Source of the DNA: Ryuthela nishihirai
Lineage: Eukaryota > Arthropoda > Arachnida > Araneae > Heptathelidae
Direction: 5' to 3'
DNA length: 64,000 nucleotides
Assembly: GCA_038380435.1 (NCBI GenBank)
Contig: JAWZYU010000731.1
Coordinates: forward strand, 16,001-80,000
This document shows, piece after piece, positions 12,023-22,116 of this stretch. Position 1 is the first letter of the stretch; the number at the start of each line of letters is the position of its first letter. The translations under genes were made by a program, and so were the position numbers. The notes below the pieces were generated by a model that searched no databases, had not been told where the DNA came from, and saw only the letters and a list, made by a program, of their open reading frames with translations.

Positions 12023-12242
12023 CAACTTTATTGGAAAGAAGCAAGGAAATGATCAAAGCTGAAATCAATAGCTATTAGCTATTAATATCAATTAATGTAA
12101 TCTAATAACGTAGTGCAAGTGGTATATAGCTATATGAATTAAATTTTTTTTTTCTGAAAATATTTGCATTTTATCCAATATTCCGATTTTTCTTCATTCC
12201 AATACAAAAATAGACTTGACTAGTAATTCTTTTTATTTGCAG

Positions 12243-12323
12243 GGAAATATTTTGGAAGATGAGACTGGCTGCAGTGTTCTTACAACATCCAAGATACTGT
12301 CGGAAGAAATATCGGCAAAACAG
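12243..12323 (+). CDS. DNAH3: Dynein heavy chain exon 2 of 9
   Basis: 27 codons, phase 0 to 0, between TTTGCAG and GTAATA. The peptide begins GNILEDETGCSVLTTSKIL and ends SAKQ. The GNILEDE block directly follows the LSTSE end of the previous exon in axonemal dyneins, which confirms the join across the 9.4-kb intron. It lies in the AAA5-AAA6 linker helices of the motor ring. This 81-bp exon is too short to be found by ORF length and was located by homology and frame continuity. Confidence 0.92.
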
Positions 12324-12626
12324 GTAATAAATACATCCATGAAGTGAAATGTATTTATCACCCATTGCATCATTTCTATTATATCATTAATGTGTCCTTT
12401 TTGAAAAAAGATTCCTAAAGGTTTTTAGTTTTGTTGTGCGTGTGAATTATTAAATTATGATCTTATATAGGAATATATGAAAATATCTTTCTTGGTTATA
12501 AATTCATTTTAAATTATTCCTATCACTTAATACAAGACATTCTCTTTGTTTTTATAATTACTAAACCCATCTTCATAATTATTAAACCCAGTTTTATAAT
12601 TATCATCAATCTTTACGTATATAATC
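12324..12626. other. Intron sequence, nothing recognised
   Basis: AT-rich intron between exon 2 and the next SINE, with no repeat family or conserved block seen. Confidence 0.4.
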
Positions 12627-13353
12627 GGGCGGGGGTGGCTCAGTCGGTAGCGCGCCAGGCTCGTAATCTGTAGTTCCCAGGTTCGAGTCCCAGCTGGGTC
12701 AGCGTTGAGATTTTTCTACGCAAAATTCCCCACCCTGCCCACCGTCAGTAGGGGACACCGATGGGTTTGGAAAGGCCGCCGTCCTTCGGATGGGATGTTA
12801 AGCCGTGGCCCCGTGTGCGGGAGAGCCATACCCTGTGCACGTTAAAGAACACGCTGGATGGCCTTGACAGGAGGCTACCATCTGTCTCCCAGCAGCTGTT
12901 CCAGTGGGTCCCTTCCCCCAACCTTCTCTGAGCCTTCGGGGTCCATGTGACCTGGCCATTTAGCCCATTGTGTGCAAAAAAGTGCCGCTCAGAGGTAAAA
13001 CAACCCAACGTTAAGAACATGCTGGATGGCCTTGACGGGAGGCTACCATCTGTCTCCCAACAGCTGTTCCAGTGGATCCCCTCCCCCAACCTTCTCTGAG
13101 CCTTCGGGGTCCATGTGACCTGGCCATTTAGCCCATGGTGTGCAAAAAAGTGCCGCTCAGAGGTAAATCAACCCAACGTTAAAGAACACGCTGGATGGCC
13201 TTGACGGGATGCTACCATCTGTCTCCCAACAGCTGTTCCAGTGGGTCCCCTCCCCCAACCTTCTCTGAGCCTTCGGGGTCCATGTGACCTGGCCATTTAG
13301 CCCATGGTGTGCAAAAAAGTGCCGCTCGGAGGTAAAACAACCCAACCCAAATT
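12627..13353 (+). mobile_element. tRNA-derived SINE with 3 tail modules
   Basis: Head at 12627, module junctions CAACCCAACGTTAA near 13005 and 13178, final tail CAACCCAACCC near 13350. The first junction has lost one A (GTTAAGAACATG). No clear target-site duplication was found. Confidence 0.88.
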
Positions 13354-13552
13354 CTATCACGTGCAAACCAATACTTGCGATTGATTCTGGTGTTAATGAG
13401 TTCCTTCTTTGTATACCCGTTTCTCTGTGTCAAGAAGACCTTTCAAATCATTACCTTGATATATGATGGACTTCCCACTTTTCATCCGAACGATCCTTTT
13501 AGCAATTTCTGCAGAAGAATAACAGCTCAGACACAAGCTTGATAGTGCTTAC

Positions 13553-13757
13553 TAAATAATAAATAAATAAATAAATACCCCTTCAAGCAGCTGCTTGCCA
13601 CAGAGGTCTGACAGGAGCCTGTCAGTTTATATGCCAGAGTAGAAGGTCTGAGAGGATGGCAGGACCTCAGCAGAAAAACGACACATACATCCATCGCTTA
13701 TCCGGGGCTCGAACCCAGGTCCCTTAGATCAGTAGCCAAGTGTGCTAACCACTACAA
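13553..13757 (-). mobile_element. Second tRNA-related SINE family, (AAAT)n-tailed
   Basis: On the minus strand the head contains TAGTGGTTAGCACACTTGG (A-box-like) and GGTTCGAGCCC (B box), followed by a unique body with CTGACAGGCTCCTGTCAGAC and a tail of TTTAT repeats (AAAT repeats on the + strand at 13553-13577). It is unrelated to the CAACCC-tailed SINE. A truncated second copy lies at 22951-23029. Confidence 0.7.
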
Positions 13758-13916
13758 TTTTTAAAATGCACGACAAATGATGACACGAAATTTTCCAAGT
13801 ACTTTTGTAATATTTTATTTCAGTTTAAATTAATATATTTTAATGACTCAAGATAATTATCTTACATTAATTCTGTGAAAGTGTAAATAATGAAGATTTT
13901 TCTCTTTTTACGATAG

Positions 13917-14078
13917 GAAGTTGCTGCTAAGACCGAAGTAGAGATCGATGCCATACGCAATGGCTATCAACCAGTTTCAGAACATTCAGCCATTTTGTTT
14001 TTCTGCATCTCCAGTCTAGGAAACATTGATCCCATGTATCAATATTCTCTTACATGGTTCATAGCTCTCTACCATCAG
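13917..14078 (+). CDS. DNAH3: Dynein heavy chain exon 3 of 9
   Basis: 54 codons, phase 0 to 0; acceptor CGATAG, donor GTAAAA. The peptide EVAAKTEVEIDAIRNGYQPV is followed by SEHSAILFFCISSLGNIDPMY and then QYSLTWFIALYHQ. The NIDPMYQYSLTWF motif is near-invariant in axonemal dyneins (family knowledge) and marks the end of the AAA5-linked helices before AAA6. All conserved aromatic positions are present. A SINE-bounded duplicated block begins about 50 bp downstream, in the following intron. Confidence 0.93.
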
Positions 14079-14130
14079 GTAAAAATGGTTAATAACTCAT
14101 CTACTTCTAACTGATGGTCTGGAAACCATT

Positions 14131-14681
14131 GGGGCGGGGGTGGCTCAGTCGGTAGCGCACCAGGCTCGTAATCTGTAGTTCCCAGGTTCGAATCCCAGCT
14201 GCGTCAGCGTTGTGATTTATCTCCGCAAAATTCCCCACCCTGCCCACGGTCAGTAGGGGACACCGATGGGCTTGGAAAGGCCGCCGTCCGTCGGATGGGA
14301 CCTTAAGCTGTGGGTCCCCGTGTGCGGGAGGGACATACCCTGGGCACGTTAAAGAACACGATGGATGGCCTAGACGGGGGCTACCATCTGTCTCCTAATA
14401 GTTGTTCTAGTGGGTCCCCTCCCCCAACCTTCTCTGAGCCTCGGGGTCCATGTGACCTGGCCATTTAGCCCATGGTGTGCAAAAAAGTGCCGCTCAGAGG
14501 TAAAACAACCCAACGTTAAAGAACACGCTGGATGGCCTTGACGGGAGGCTACCATCTGTCTCCCAACAGCTGTTCCAGTGGGTCCCCTCCCCCAACTTTC
14601 TCTGAGCCTTCGGGGTCCATGTGACCTGGCCATTTAGCCCATGGTGTGCAAAAAAGTGCCGCTCAGAAGTAAAACAACCCA
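14131..14681 (+). mobile_element. tRNA-derived SINE with 2 tail modules (left border of duplicated block)
   Basis: Head GGGGCGGGGG at 14131, module junction near 14512, tail CAACCCAAATCCC. Its tail adjoins block B (14682-15249), which recurs inverted at 16686-17244. Carries copy-specific changes such as CTCCTAATAGTTGTTCTAG. Confidence 0.88.
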
Positions 14682-15249
14682 AATCCCTTGAAAGGTATTT
14701 AAATAGTTTCTGAATTTAAATATAGCAAAAGAAATGACAGCTATAAGATTTTTACCTCAGAAGTTAATTAAACTTAAATAATTAGTATTGTTTCCGAAAG
14801 TTTAATAAAATACGTGATGTTTAAGATGTTTGTGTCAGTAATGTTTTCAATATTCGTCAATTACTTACGATCTTCATAGCAGTGCGTTACTGATGTTAAA
14901 TATTCCATTCCAAATTATTCTTGGAAACCAACTTTAATACCAGCTATTACTGATGAAAATCGAGATTTGTATATATTTGATTGAATTATTTAATTCATAT
15001 TAGTGACAATTCACCATCAAAAATGCTTATTTTAGAAATTACAGAGTTTCGAAGTTAGTTTCCTATTGATATAAAATGGTGTGGTAACTTAACTTTTAGG
15101 TACAAGTGCAATTAAACCACTGGGAACATTATGATTTGGAATCTAGAAGTTTTTCCAAATGGTAACGAATACTTGGAGCAGGACTACAAAATTATATTTT
15201 CAAGCTGTTCATACTTGTTCTTTATTTTTTAAAATTTCACGTTTTAGGG
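14682..15249. repeat. Block B of a SINE-bounded duplication (forward copy)
   Basis: About 565 bp of AT-rich unique DNA starting ATCCCTTGAAAGGTATTTAA and ending CACGTTTTAGGG. A nearly identical copy lies in reverse complement at 16686-17244, with only scattered substitutions by eye. No coding potential. Confidence 0.9.
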
Positions 15250-15803
15250 TTGGGTTGTTTTACCTCTGAGCGGCACTTTTTTGCACACCATGGGCTAAAT
15301 GGCCAGGTCACATGGACCCCGAAAGCTCAGAGAAGGTTGGGAGAGGGGACCCACTAGAACAGCTGTTGGGAGACAGATGGTAGCCTCCCGTCAAGGCCAT
15401 CCAGTGTGTTCTTTAACGTTGGGATGTTTTACCTCTGAGCGGCACTTTTTTGCACTCCATGGGCTAAATGGACAGATCACATGGACCCCGAAGGCTCAGA
15501 GAAGGTTGGGGAAGGGGACCCACTGGAACAGCTGTTGGGAAACAGATGGTAGCCTCCCGTCAAGGCCATCCAGCGTGTTCTTTAACGTGCACAGGGTATG
15601 GCTCTCCCGTACACGGGGCCACGGCTTAACGTCCCATCCGACGGACGGCGGCCTTTCCAAGCCCATCGGTGTCCCCTACTGACCGTGGGCAGGGCGGGGA
15701 ATTTTGCGGAGATAAATCTCAACGCTGTTCCAGCTGGGACTCGAACCTGGGAACTACAGATTACGAGCCTGGCGCGCTACCGACTGAGCCACCCCCGCCC
15801 CCA
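15250..15803 (-). mobile_element. tRNA-derived SINE with 2 tail modules
   Basis: Tail near 15250, head ending near 15803. A 9-bp repeat GTTTTAGGG flanks it (15241-15249 and 15804-15812), consistent with a target-site duplication. Its head-proximal part is duplicated at 17400-17634. Confidence 0.9.
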
Positions 15804-16130
15804 GGTTTTAGGGACCATAAAGAAAAAGAAAATATTTCCCAAATGAAATTACATTTCAAATATGTTTCATATATTTCAGCCGTTCCCTTTTCACATTTCT
15901 TTGTGAAAACAAACCCTTTTTTTTTCCTATTTTAATATTTTTCGCACATTCTCCTCGGATTGTCATTTGATGAACCTGGCTCAGGCCATTCTTTCCTTTG
16001 AGTTCCCAAATACCAAAAACCTCACTTAGGTGAATCTGTAAAGGGCAGTTATTATAAACAAAATGAACTAGGACGTAATCTATAGATAGTGTGAGCTGTA
16101 GCCCCAAAATCTCCACCATCAAGTTTAGGT
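15804..16130. repeat. Block D of the duplication (first copy)
   Basis: About 330 bp starting GTTTTAGGGACCATAAAGAA and ending CACCATCAAGTTTAGGTGG. An apparently identical copy is at 17636-17962 in the same orientation. No gene is supported. Confidence 0.9.
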
Positions 16131-16685
16131 GGAGTGGGGGTGGCTCAGTCGGTAGCGCGCCAGGCTCGTAATCTGCAGTGCCCAGGTTCGAGTCCTAGCT
16201 ATGCCAGCGTTGAGATTTATCTGCGCAAAACTCCCCGCCCTGCCCATGGTCAGTAGGGGACACCGAAGGGCTTGGAAAGGCCGTCGTCCGTTGAATGGGA
16301 CGTTACACCATGGTCCGTGCACGGGAGAGTCATACCCTCTGCACATTAAAGAACAGGCTGGATGGCCTTGACGAGTGGCTACCATCTGTCTCCCAACAGC
16401 TGTTCCAGTGGGTCCCCTCCCCTAAATTTCTCTGAGCCTTCGGGGTCCTTTGTGACCTGACCATTTAACCCATAGTGTGCAGAAAAGTGCCGCTCAGCGG
16501 TAAAACAACCCAACGTTAAAGAACACCCTGGATGGCCTTGACGGGAGGCTACCATCTGTCTCCCAACAGCTGTTCCAGTGGGTCCCCTCCCCCAACCTTC
16601 TCTGAGCCTTCGGGGTCCATGTGACCTGGCCATTTAGCCCATGGTGTGCAAAAAAGTGCCGCTCAGAGGTAAAACAACCCAACCC
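16131..16685 (+). mobile_element. tRNA-derived SINE with 2 tail modules
   Basis: Diverged head (AGTGGGGGTGGCTCAG, then CTGCAGTGCCCAGG and CTAGCTATGCC). Shares its private substitutions with the copy at 17963, showing both descend from one insertion by duplication. Junction between modules near 16515; tail CAACCCAACCC joins inverted block B. Confidence 0.88.
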
Positions 16686-17244
16686 TAAAACGTGAAATTT
16701 TAAAAAATAAAGAACAAGTATGAACAGCTTGAAAATATAATTTTGTAGTCCTGCTCCAAGTATTCGTTACCATTTGGAAAAACTTCTAGATTCCAAATGA
16801 TAATGTTCCCAGTGGTTTAATTGCACTTGTACTTAAAAGTTAAGTTACCACACCATTTTATATCAATAGGAAACTAACTTCGAAACTCTGTAATTTCTAA
16901 AATAAGCATTTTGATGGTGAATTGTCACTGAATATGAATTAAATAATTCAATCAAATATATACAAATCTCGATTTTCATCAGTAATAGCTGGTATTAAAG
17001 TTGGTATTCCAGGAATAATTTGGAATGGAATATTCAACATCAGTAACGCACTGCTATGAAGATCATAAGTAATTGACGAATATTGAAAACATTACTGACA
17101 CAAACATCTTAAACATCACGTATTTTATTAAACTTTCGGAAACAATACTAATTATTTAAGTTTAATTAACTTCTGAGGTAAAAATCTTATAGCTGTCATT
17201 TCTTTTGCTATATTTAAATTCAGAAACTATTTAAATACCTTTCA
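16686..17244. repeat. Block B, inverted copy
   Basis: Reverse complement of 14682-15249, starting CTAAAACGTGAAATTTT and ending CTTTCAAGGGAT. Both ends join SINE tails, exactly as in the forward copy. This is what an inversion between flanking oppositely oriented SINEs would give. Confidence 0.9.
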
Positions 17245-17634
17245 AGGGATTTGGGTTGTTTTACCTCTGAGCGGCACTTTTTTGCACACCATGGGCTAAA
17301 TGGCCAAGTCACATGGACCCCAAAGGCTCAGAGAAGGTTGGGGGAGGGGACCCACTGGAACAGCTGTCTGGAGACAAATGGTAGCCGCCCGTCAAGGCCA
17401 TCCAGCGTGTTCTTTAACGTGCACAGGGTATGGCTCTCCCGTACACGGGGCCACGGCTTAACGTCCCATCCGACGGACGGCGGCCTTTCCAAGCCCATCG
17501 GTGTCCCCTACTGACCGTGGGCAGGGCGGGGAATTTTGCGGAGATAAATCTCAACGCTGTTCCAGCTGGGACTCGAACCTGGGAACTACAGATTACGAGC
17601 CTGGCGCGCTACCGACTGAGCCACCCCCGCCCCC
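17245..17634 (-). mobile_element. tRNA-derived SINE, single tail module
   Basis: Head-proximal half is identical to the copy at 15250-15803 (including GCTGTTCCAGCTGGG), but it has one tail module where that copy has two. The tail-proximal half differs (CTGTCTGGAGACAAATGG), so it looks chimeric. Confidence 0.88.
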
Positions 17635-17635
17635 A

Positions 17636-17962
17636 GGTTTTAGGGACCATAAAGAAAAAGAAAATATTTCCCAAATGAAATTACATTTCAAATATGTTTC
17701 ATATATTTCAGCCGTTCCCTTTTCACATTTCTTTGTGAAAACAAACCCTTTTTTTTTCCTATTTTAATATTTTTCGCACATTCTCCTCGGATTGTCATTT
17801 GATGAACCTGGCTCAGGCCATTCTTTCCTTTGAGTTCCCAAATACCAAAAACCTCACTTAGGTGAATCTGTAAAGGGCAGTTATTATAAACAAAATGAAC
17901 TAGGACGTAATCTATAGATAGTGTGAGCTGTAGCCCCAAAATCTCCACCATCAAGTTTAGGT
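17636..17962. repeat. Block D, second copy
   Basis: Direct repeat of 15804-16130 displaced by 1832 bp; no differences seen by eye. Confidence 0.9.
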
Positions 17963-18348
17963 GGAGTGGGGGTGGCTCAGTCGGTAGCGCGCCAGGCTCG
18001 TAATCTGCAGTGCCCAGGTTCGAGTCCTAGCTATGCCAGCGTTGAGATTTATCTGCGCAAAACTCCCCGCCCTGCCCATGGTCAGTAGGGGACACCGAAG
18101 GGCTTGGAAAGGCCGTCGTCCGTTGAATGGGACGTTACACCATGGTCCGTGCACGGGAGAGTCATACCCTCTGCACATTAAAGAACAGGCTGGATGGCCT
18201 TGACGAGTGGCTACCATCTGTCTCCCAACAGCTGTTCCAGTGGGTCCCCTCCCTAAATTTCTCTGAGCCTTCGGGGTGCTTTGTGACCTGACCATTTAAC
18301 CCATAGTGTGCAGAAAAGTGCCGCTCAGAGGTAAAACAACCCAACCCA
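17963..18348 (+). mobile_element. tRNA-derived SINE, single tail module
   Basis: Duplicate of the 16131 copy (same head variants, same GTCGTCCGTTGAATGGG), but with one tail module and a small deletion in the CCCCTCCC run near 18245. It ends the duplicated region. Confidence 0.88.
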
Positions 18349-18453
18349 TAATCAAGTTTAGGCTGTTCTTCCAACAAATTTCATAAATATCTACGACTGT
18401 GTATTAGACATTTGCATGTGCATTAAAGCAGGGCCGGATGTATCGGGAGGTGA

Positions 18454-18839
18454 CGGGTTGGGTTGTTTTACCTCTGAGCGGCACTTTTTTGCACACCATG
18501 GGTTAAATGGCCAGGTCACATGGACCCCGAAGGCTCAGAGAAGTTTGGGGGAGGGGACCCACTGAAACAACTGTTGGGAGACAGATGGTAGTCTCCCGTC
18601 AAGGCCATCCAGCGTGTTATTTAACGTCACAGGGTATGGCTCTCCCGCACACGGGGCCACGGCTTAACGTCCCATCTGACGGGCGGCGGCCTTTCCAAGC
18701 CCATCGGTGTCCCCCACTGACCGTGGGCAGGGCGGGGAATATTGCGGAGATAAATCTCAACACTGACCCAGCTGGGACTCGAACCTGGGAACTACAGATT
18801 ACGAGCCTGGCGCGCTACCGAGTGAGCCACCCCCGCCCC
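18454..18839 (-). mobile_element. tRNA-derived SINE, single tail module
   Basis: Tail at 18454 (GGGTTGGGTTGTTTTACC), head ending CCACCCCCGCCCC at 18839. The flanks GTGACGG and GGAGGGGACGG do not give a clean target-site duplication. Confidence 0.88.
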
Positions 18840-19108
18840 GGAGGGGACGGGGATGAGGCCAAGCCATCCTCTTTAAAATATTAGTAAGAGTAATAGAGGG
18901 AAAAAAGTTATAAATTAATGTATATTTCATGCATTTTTCAAGAATTTTTAAAGACCTCTGGAAAGTAGTGGGAATGTTATAGTGCAATGGATATCCAGTC
19001 GTTTATTTTTTCTGAATTCTGACCTTTATGAAATTTTGAATGAATTTTGTGTTTCGAAAACCATTAAGAGACATTCATTTAATCAGAAATTCCCTTTTGT
19101 GCTTTCAG

Positions 19109-19269
19109 TCTATTGATGACAGTGAGACGTCCGATCACCTGGAACAGCGCATTAAGAATTTGAATAATAATTTCACAGCCAGTGTTTACCGAAACGTTTG
19201 CCGTTCGCTCTTTGAAAAAGATAAACTCCTCTTTTCCTTCCTTCTCTCTATTGGCATACTGCGTGGAAA
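19109..19269 (+). CDS. DNAH3: Dynein heavy chain exon 4 of 9
   Basis: 53 codons plus 2 nt, with acceptor CTTTCAG and donor GTAAGT. The peptide starts [18 protein letters not shown]. It contains [15 protein letters not shown], a strongly conserved dynein block at the entry to AAA6, then LLSIGILRG. The two overhanging bases (AA) are completed by the first G of the next exon to give Lys. No stop or frameshift is seen. The preceding 5.0-kb intron contains the tandem and inverted SINE duplication. Confidence 0.93.
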
Positions 19270-19459
19270 GTAAGTTTCCTTACAATTCTAACTCTTTTAT
19301 AAGCATTATTTTTGGGTAGCATTCATTAAGGCAGTTATAAAAATATATAATGTAAGTTATTGTCTTATTACTGTGAAACTAGGTCTATTCAGTGCCATTG
19401 GTTCAGGAGTATTTCGAACGTTCTGAAACACTTACATGTGCAATTACCCCTCCCTGGAG

Positions 19460-20420
19460 GGGGCGGGGGTGGCTCAGTCGGTAGCGCGCCAGGCTCGTAA
19501 TCTGCAGTTCCCAGGTTCGAGTCCCAGCTGGGTCAGCGTTGAGATTTATCTCCGCAAAAAATCCCCGCCCTACCCACGGTCAGTAGGGGACACCGATGGG
19601 CTTGGAAAGGCCGCCGTCCGTCGTATGGGACGTTAAGCCGTGGCCCCGTGTGCGGGAGAGCCATACCCTGTGCACGTTAAAGAACACGCTGGATGGCCTT
19701 GACGGGAGGCTACCATCTGTCTCCCAACAGCTGTTCCAGTGGGTCCCCTCCCCCAACCTTCTCTGAGCCTTCGGGGTCCATGTGACCTGGCCATTTAACC
19801 CATGGTGTGCAAAAAAGTGCCACTCAGAGGTAAAACAACCCAACGTTAAAGAACACGCTGGATGGCCTTGACGGGGGGCTACCATCTGTCTCCCAACAGC
19901 TGTTCCAGTGGGTCCCCTCCCCCAACCTTCTCTGAGCCTTCGGGGTCCATGTGACCTGGCCATTTAACCCATGGTGTGCAAAAAAAGTGCCGCTCAGAGG
20001 TAAAACAACCCAACGTTAAAGAACACGCTGGATGGCCTTCAAGGAACTGTTGGAACTGTCTGGAACTGTTGGAAATATCTGGAACAGCTGTTGGGAGACA
20101 GATGGTAGCGGAAGGCTACCATCTGTCTCCCAACAGCTGTTCTAGTGGGTCCCCTCCCCCAACCTTCTCTGAGCCATCGGGGTCCATGTGACCTGGCCAT
20201 TTAGCCCATGGTGTGCAAAAAAGTGCCGCTCAGAGGTAAAACAACCCAACGTTAAAGAACACGCTGGATGGCCTTGACGGAAGGCTACCATCTGTCTCCC
20301 AACAGCTGTTCCAGTCGGTCCCCTCCCCCAACCTTCTCTGAGCCTTCTGGGTCCTTGTGGCCTGGCCATTTAGCCCATGGTGTGCAAAAAAATACCGCTC
20401 ATAGGTAAAACAACCCAAAA
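19460..20420 (+). mobile_element. tRNA-derived SINE with 4 tail modules and an internal palindrome
   Basis: A 14-bp target-site duplication ACCCCTCCCTGGAG lies at 19446-19459 and 20421-20434. Module junctions lie near 19838, 20008 and 20250. The third module is disrupted at 20038-20114 by GGAACTGT micro-repeats and an inverted segment that creates a perfect hairpin (separate entry). Confidence 0.9.
20082..20142. repeat. Perfect 28-bp-arm palindrome within a SINE module
   Basis: Left arm 20082-20109 (GAACAGCTGTTGGGAGACAG...) and right arm 20115-20142 are exact reverse complements around a 5-base spacer GGAAG. One arm is normal SINE sequence, the other an inverted copy of it, as produced by template switching. 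Confidence 0.9.
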
Positions 20421-20434
20421 ACCCCTCCCTGGAG

Positions 20435-20790
20435 CTTAACGTTTAATCTTGTCCCCCCCCCCCCCCGCCGCTAAGTCTAACTGAATCATCTCCTCCCCAT
20501 TTATGCTTTGGCAAGTTTTTACATTAAATCCCCCACCCCTCTTTCAAACCCTTTGCATCCCCCCCCCCCGAAATCTAATAAAGCGCTGGCGAAAATAGTA
20601 AAAATGTAACAAAATTAATACTCCTTATACAATCTCAATATTCTCGAAATATTTCCGAAATAAATAATATATCAAATACACTTAAAATAAATTAAGAAAT
20701 AAATGGGGGGGAAAAAACACGATAATATAAAACTATGACGATATAAATGCACAAAAGTTATGTACAGTGTGTAACATACGGCGCAGGATG
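20435..20790. other. C-run-rich and AT-rich intron stretch
   Basis: Contains two long C homopolymers (about 20453-20466 and 20560-20568) in a CCCACCCC-rich context, then AT-rich DNA. No gene seen. Confidence 0.5.
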
Positions 20791-20921
20791 ATCTGGCAAC
20801 TTTCGTATCACGTGACACGAAAGTTGCCAGATCACTAATTTCTAAAAAAATCGTTGCCAGATATTTTTGCTGAATTTTGTAATCAACCATAGCGTTCGGA
20901 TACTTTTTTGAGCGACTGTAC
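20791..20921. mobile_element. Palindromic CACGTG-centred MITE, truncated
   Basis: Retains the centre (GTATCACGTGACACGAAAG) and the complete right arm ending TTTTTTGAGCGACTGTA, but most of the left arm is missing. Confidence 0.75.
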
Positions 20922-21231
20922 AGTAAGCAAATGAATGGTGCTGTTACCGATATATGCAAATACGTCGAATGTTAAAAACGGGCGTTTCGAAGCTGTTCTC
21001 CAGTTCTCCTGCGATGGGAAGTTTTCCAGATAGAAAATTTATTGGATGTGTTTGCCAGACATTATTCATTGGAAGAAATGCTGTGGCGATCTTATAGGTC
21101 TTCTCGGGGTAGGACAAAGTCAAGTAGGTATTGCCAGATGTCTTATTGTGAGTTATTGAGTGGTGTATAGACTTTAGCAGAGATTCCAAAAAGGACATAG
21201 CACATCCAGACGATTCAGTAATAGAAGACGA
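20922..21231. other. Intron sequence, nothing recognised
   Basis: About 310 bp between the truncated MITE and a truncated SINE; no exon or repeat recognised. Confidence 0.4.
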
Positions 21232-21477
21232 TGGGTTGGGTTGTTTTACCTCTGAGCGGCACTTTTTTGCACACCATGGGCTAAATGGCCAGGTCACATG
21301 GACCCCGAAGGCTCAGAGAAGTTTGGGGGAGGGGACCCACTGGAACAACTCTTGCGAGACAGATGGTAGCCTCCCATCAAGGCCATCCAGCGTGTTCTTT
21401 AACGTGCACAGGGTATGGCTCTCCCGCACACGGGCCACGGCTTAACGTCCCATCCGACGGACGGCGGCCTTTCAAGG
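21232..21477 (-). mobile_element. tRNA-derived SINE, head deleted
   Basis: Tail at 21232; homology runs through the tail module and part of the body and stops at GGCGGCCTTTC near 21472. The tRNA-like head and B box are missing and are replaced by CGTCGTGC-rich DNA. Confidence 0.85.
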
Positions 21478-21608
21478 CGGCCGTCCGTCGTGCGGAAAGA
21501 AAATACGTCGTGCGTATATAAACGTCGTGCATAAATAAACGTCCGTCGTGCGTATAGAAAAATGTTTAGTACACGGTCTCCAACCGTGTACTAAACATTT
21601 TTCTATAC
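21478..21608. repeat. CGTCGTGC short repeats and a perfect 26-bp-arm hairpin
   Basis: CGTCGTGC or close variants occur at about 21487, 21506, 21522 and 21545, spaced by 17-22 bp. Immediately after, 21552-21577 (GTATAGAAAAATGTTTAGTA...) is the exact reverse complement of 21583-21608, with loop CTCCA. It looks terminator-like, but this is a eukaryotic intron and I assign no function. Confidence 0.8.
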
Positions 21609-21748
21609 TTGAAAACACCAAATTCACCTCTTCCTGCGTTTAAAGTATTATAAAAAAAAACAACATACATTGTAATATATAAGGGTCTGAAAGGGTTAAA
21701 TCATTATAGTAATAAAATGACTATTTTATAAACTATTTTATAAACTAG

Positions 21749-21906
21749 GGGCAAAATATGTGAAGAGAGTTGGAGGTTTCTTCTAACTGGTGGAGTGGCT
21801 CTCGATAATCCATATCCCAATCCAGGACCTGATTGGTTGACTGACAAAGCTTGGTCAGAAATTGTAAGAGCTTCGAGTTTACCAAACCTGAAAGGCTTGA
21901 TGGAAC
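21749..21906 (+). CDS. DNAH3: Dynein heavy chain exon 5 of 9
   Basis: 158 bp, entering with 1 nt of a split Lys codon and leaving with 1 nt; acceptor ACTAG, donor GTAAGT. The frame is set by WRFLLTGGVALDNPYPNPGP followed by DWLTDKAWSEIVRASSLP and NLKGLME. In AAA6 of axonemal dyneins this block lies between the SLFEKDK and LRCLRPDK motifs. The DNPYPNP variant is more like DNAH3/12 than DNAH7. In the conceptual + strand ORF of another frame this exon is hidden, so it was found by matching the conserved WRFLLTGG string to the neighbouring phases. Confidence 0.92.
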
Positions 21907-22116
21907 GTAAGTAGATCAGTTGCTTTTCTTGGAATGATACCATTAAAATATTCAAAATATAATAAAAAGTATACTCTAGCTTTGTCATGGAATGGTGTTA
22001 AATTTCAAATCCTGGATGTCACAGTATCAAATAATTTCCTTCCCCTCAATTCTAATGAAGTGGACATTTTAGCAGTTGATTTTCGATCAGTTATGGTATG
22101 TTATTTTATGGCTTAG

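Noticed and set aside
12627..12695. SINE heads as functional tRNA genes
   Set aside because: A and B boxes are good, but acceptor and T-stem pairing are poor, the anticodon differs from tRNA-Met, and the sequence runs on into the SINE body.
21552..21608. Rho-independent terminator
   Set aside because: A perfect stem-loop, but the stem is AT-rich and the locus is a eukaryotic intron; bacterial-type termination does not apply.
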